Assembly (NCBI GenBank): GCA_012295275.1
Contig: CM022665.1
Span: 24,230,446 to 24,294,445 of the forward strand
DNA: 64,000 nucleotides
Direction: 5' to 3'
From: Chrysomallon squamiferum
Taxonomy: Eukaryota > Mollusca > Gastropoda > Neomphalida > Peltospiridae
Shown piece after piece: positions 63,535-64,000 of the stretch. Under the pieces are notes generated by a model that made no database searches, was not told where the DNA came from, and was given only the letters and a program-made list of their open reading frames with translations. A program made the translations under genes and the position numbers. Position 1 is the first letter of the stretch; each line of letters opens with the position of its first letter.

Positions 63535-63885
63535 TGAAATTGTATATTCTGTATAACTAATTATTTTTTAAAATGCTATATTCTGTACAACTAATTATAA
63601 AAAATATTGTAGTCTATACAACTTATTATCAAAAATGCTATATTCTACACAAGTAATTATAAATAACAATATCTTCTGTACAGCTAATTTTTAAACAAGC
63701 TACATTCTCTACAACTAATTATCAGAATGTCATCTTCTGTTCAACTAATTATCAAAAATACTGTGTTGTGTACAATTAATCGTCAAAAATGCTATATTCT
63801 CTAAAAAATAGAGTATTATATTCATATAATACTTACAAAAAATGGTATGTTCTGTACAATTAATTGTCTGAAGTACTGTCTTCTG
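63535..63885 (+). repeat. Decayed tandem repeat, unit about 37 bp, about 9 copies
   Basis: The phrase AAAATGCTATATTCTGTACA followed by ACTAATTATC recurs from 63540 to 63880 with substitutions and one larger interruption near 63800-63835. The array may end only just before the window edge. Confidence 0.75.
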
Positions 63886-64000
63886 CATTAACAGTTAACA
63901 GCTGCACTAATGTATTGTGTGTTAAATGACAGTGCAGGCAGTGAATAAAGAAGACAGAGATTTGGAGTATTGTATGTGGTTGGTCCCCTGACAAGCACAA

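Overview
This is a window of animal nuclear DNA, not prokaryotic. It is strongly AT-rich and crowded with microsatellites: (CT)n, (TG)n, (ATT)n, (TTTA)n, (ATAC)n and poly-T. Only about 1.1% can be supported as coding. Three exons on the + strand (14015-14253, 19310-19439, 34705-35048) join in frame with matching splice phases. They encode part of the N-terminal, pre-motor region of a KIF26-type kinesin, the kinesin-11 group that includes vertebrate KIF26A/KIF26B and C. elegans VAB-8. The assignment rests on protein blocks I recall from human KIF26B: a HDKLQVP-type block, a CDxCxTHxxQLKQEA block, an IPxLxGS block, an AxQAxxYL block and an SFFAR block, in the same order. Very long introns, dense simple repeats and tRNA-derived SINE relics fit a mollusc, and a cephalopod (octopus, squid or cuttlefish) is my best guess. 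That is an inference; a lophotrochozoan is safer.

Layout. Positions 1-14014 are intronic sequence 5' of the first visible exon, ending in a 58-base poly-T run. They hold a dead Tigger/pogo DNA transposon (4095-4820) and several decayed tandem repeats. The next intron is 5.1 kb (14254-19309) and carries a SINE relic. The next is 15.3 kb (19440-34704) and contains a tandem duplication and several compositionally complex islands, one with an RFX X-box-like motif. The last intron starts at 35049 and runs past the window end (at least 28.9 kb). It holds a perfect match to the CTCF core, a 600-bp compound microsatellite, SINE relics on both strands, and at least six old, decayed tandem-repeat families. 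The motor domain is expected 3' of the window, and the protein start and first Cys-x-x-Cys helix 5' of it.

The exons should give a cytoplasmic kinesin-like protein with a disordered, Ser/Pro/His-rich linker before an atypical motor domain. I found no second gene, no intact RNA gene and no intact transposon. Most open frames here are simple-sequence translations (VCVCVC, SLSLSL, ERERER, HTHTHT) or chance frames. I did not find a convincing new biological system. The points most worth following are the strand-biased pyrimidine repeats, the CTCF-like sites, the complex intronic islands and the fast-evolving NGH-repeat exon.
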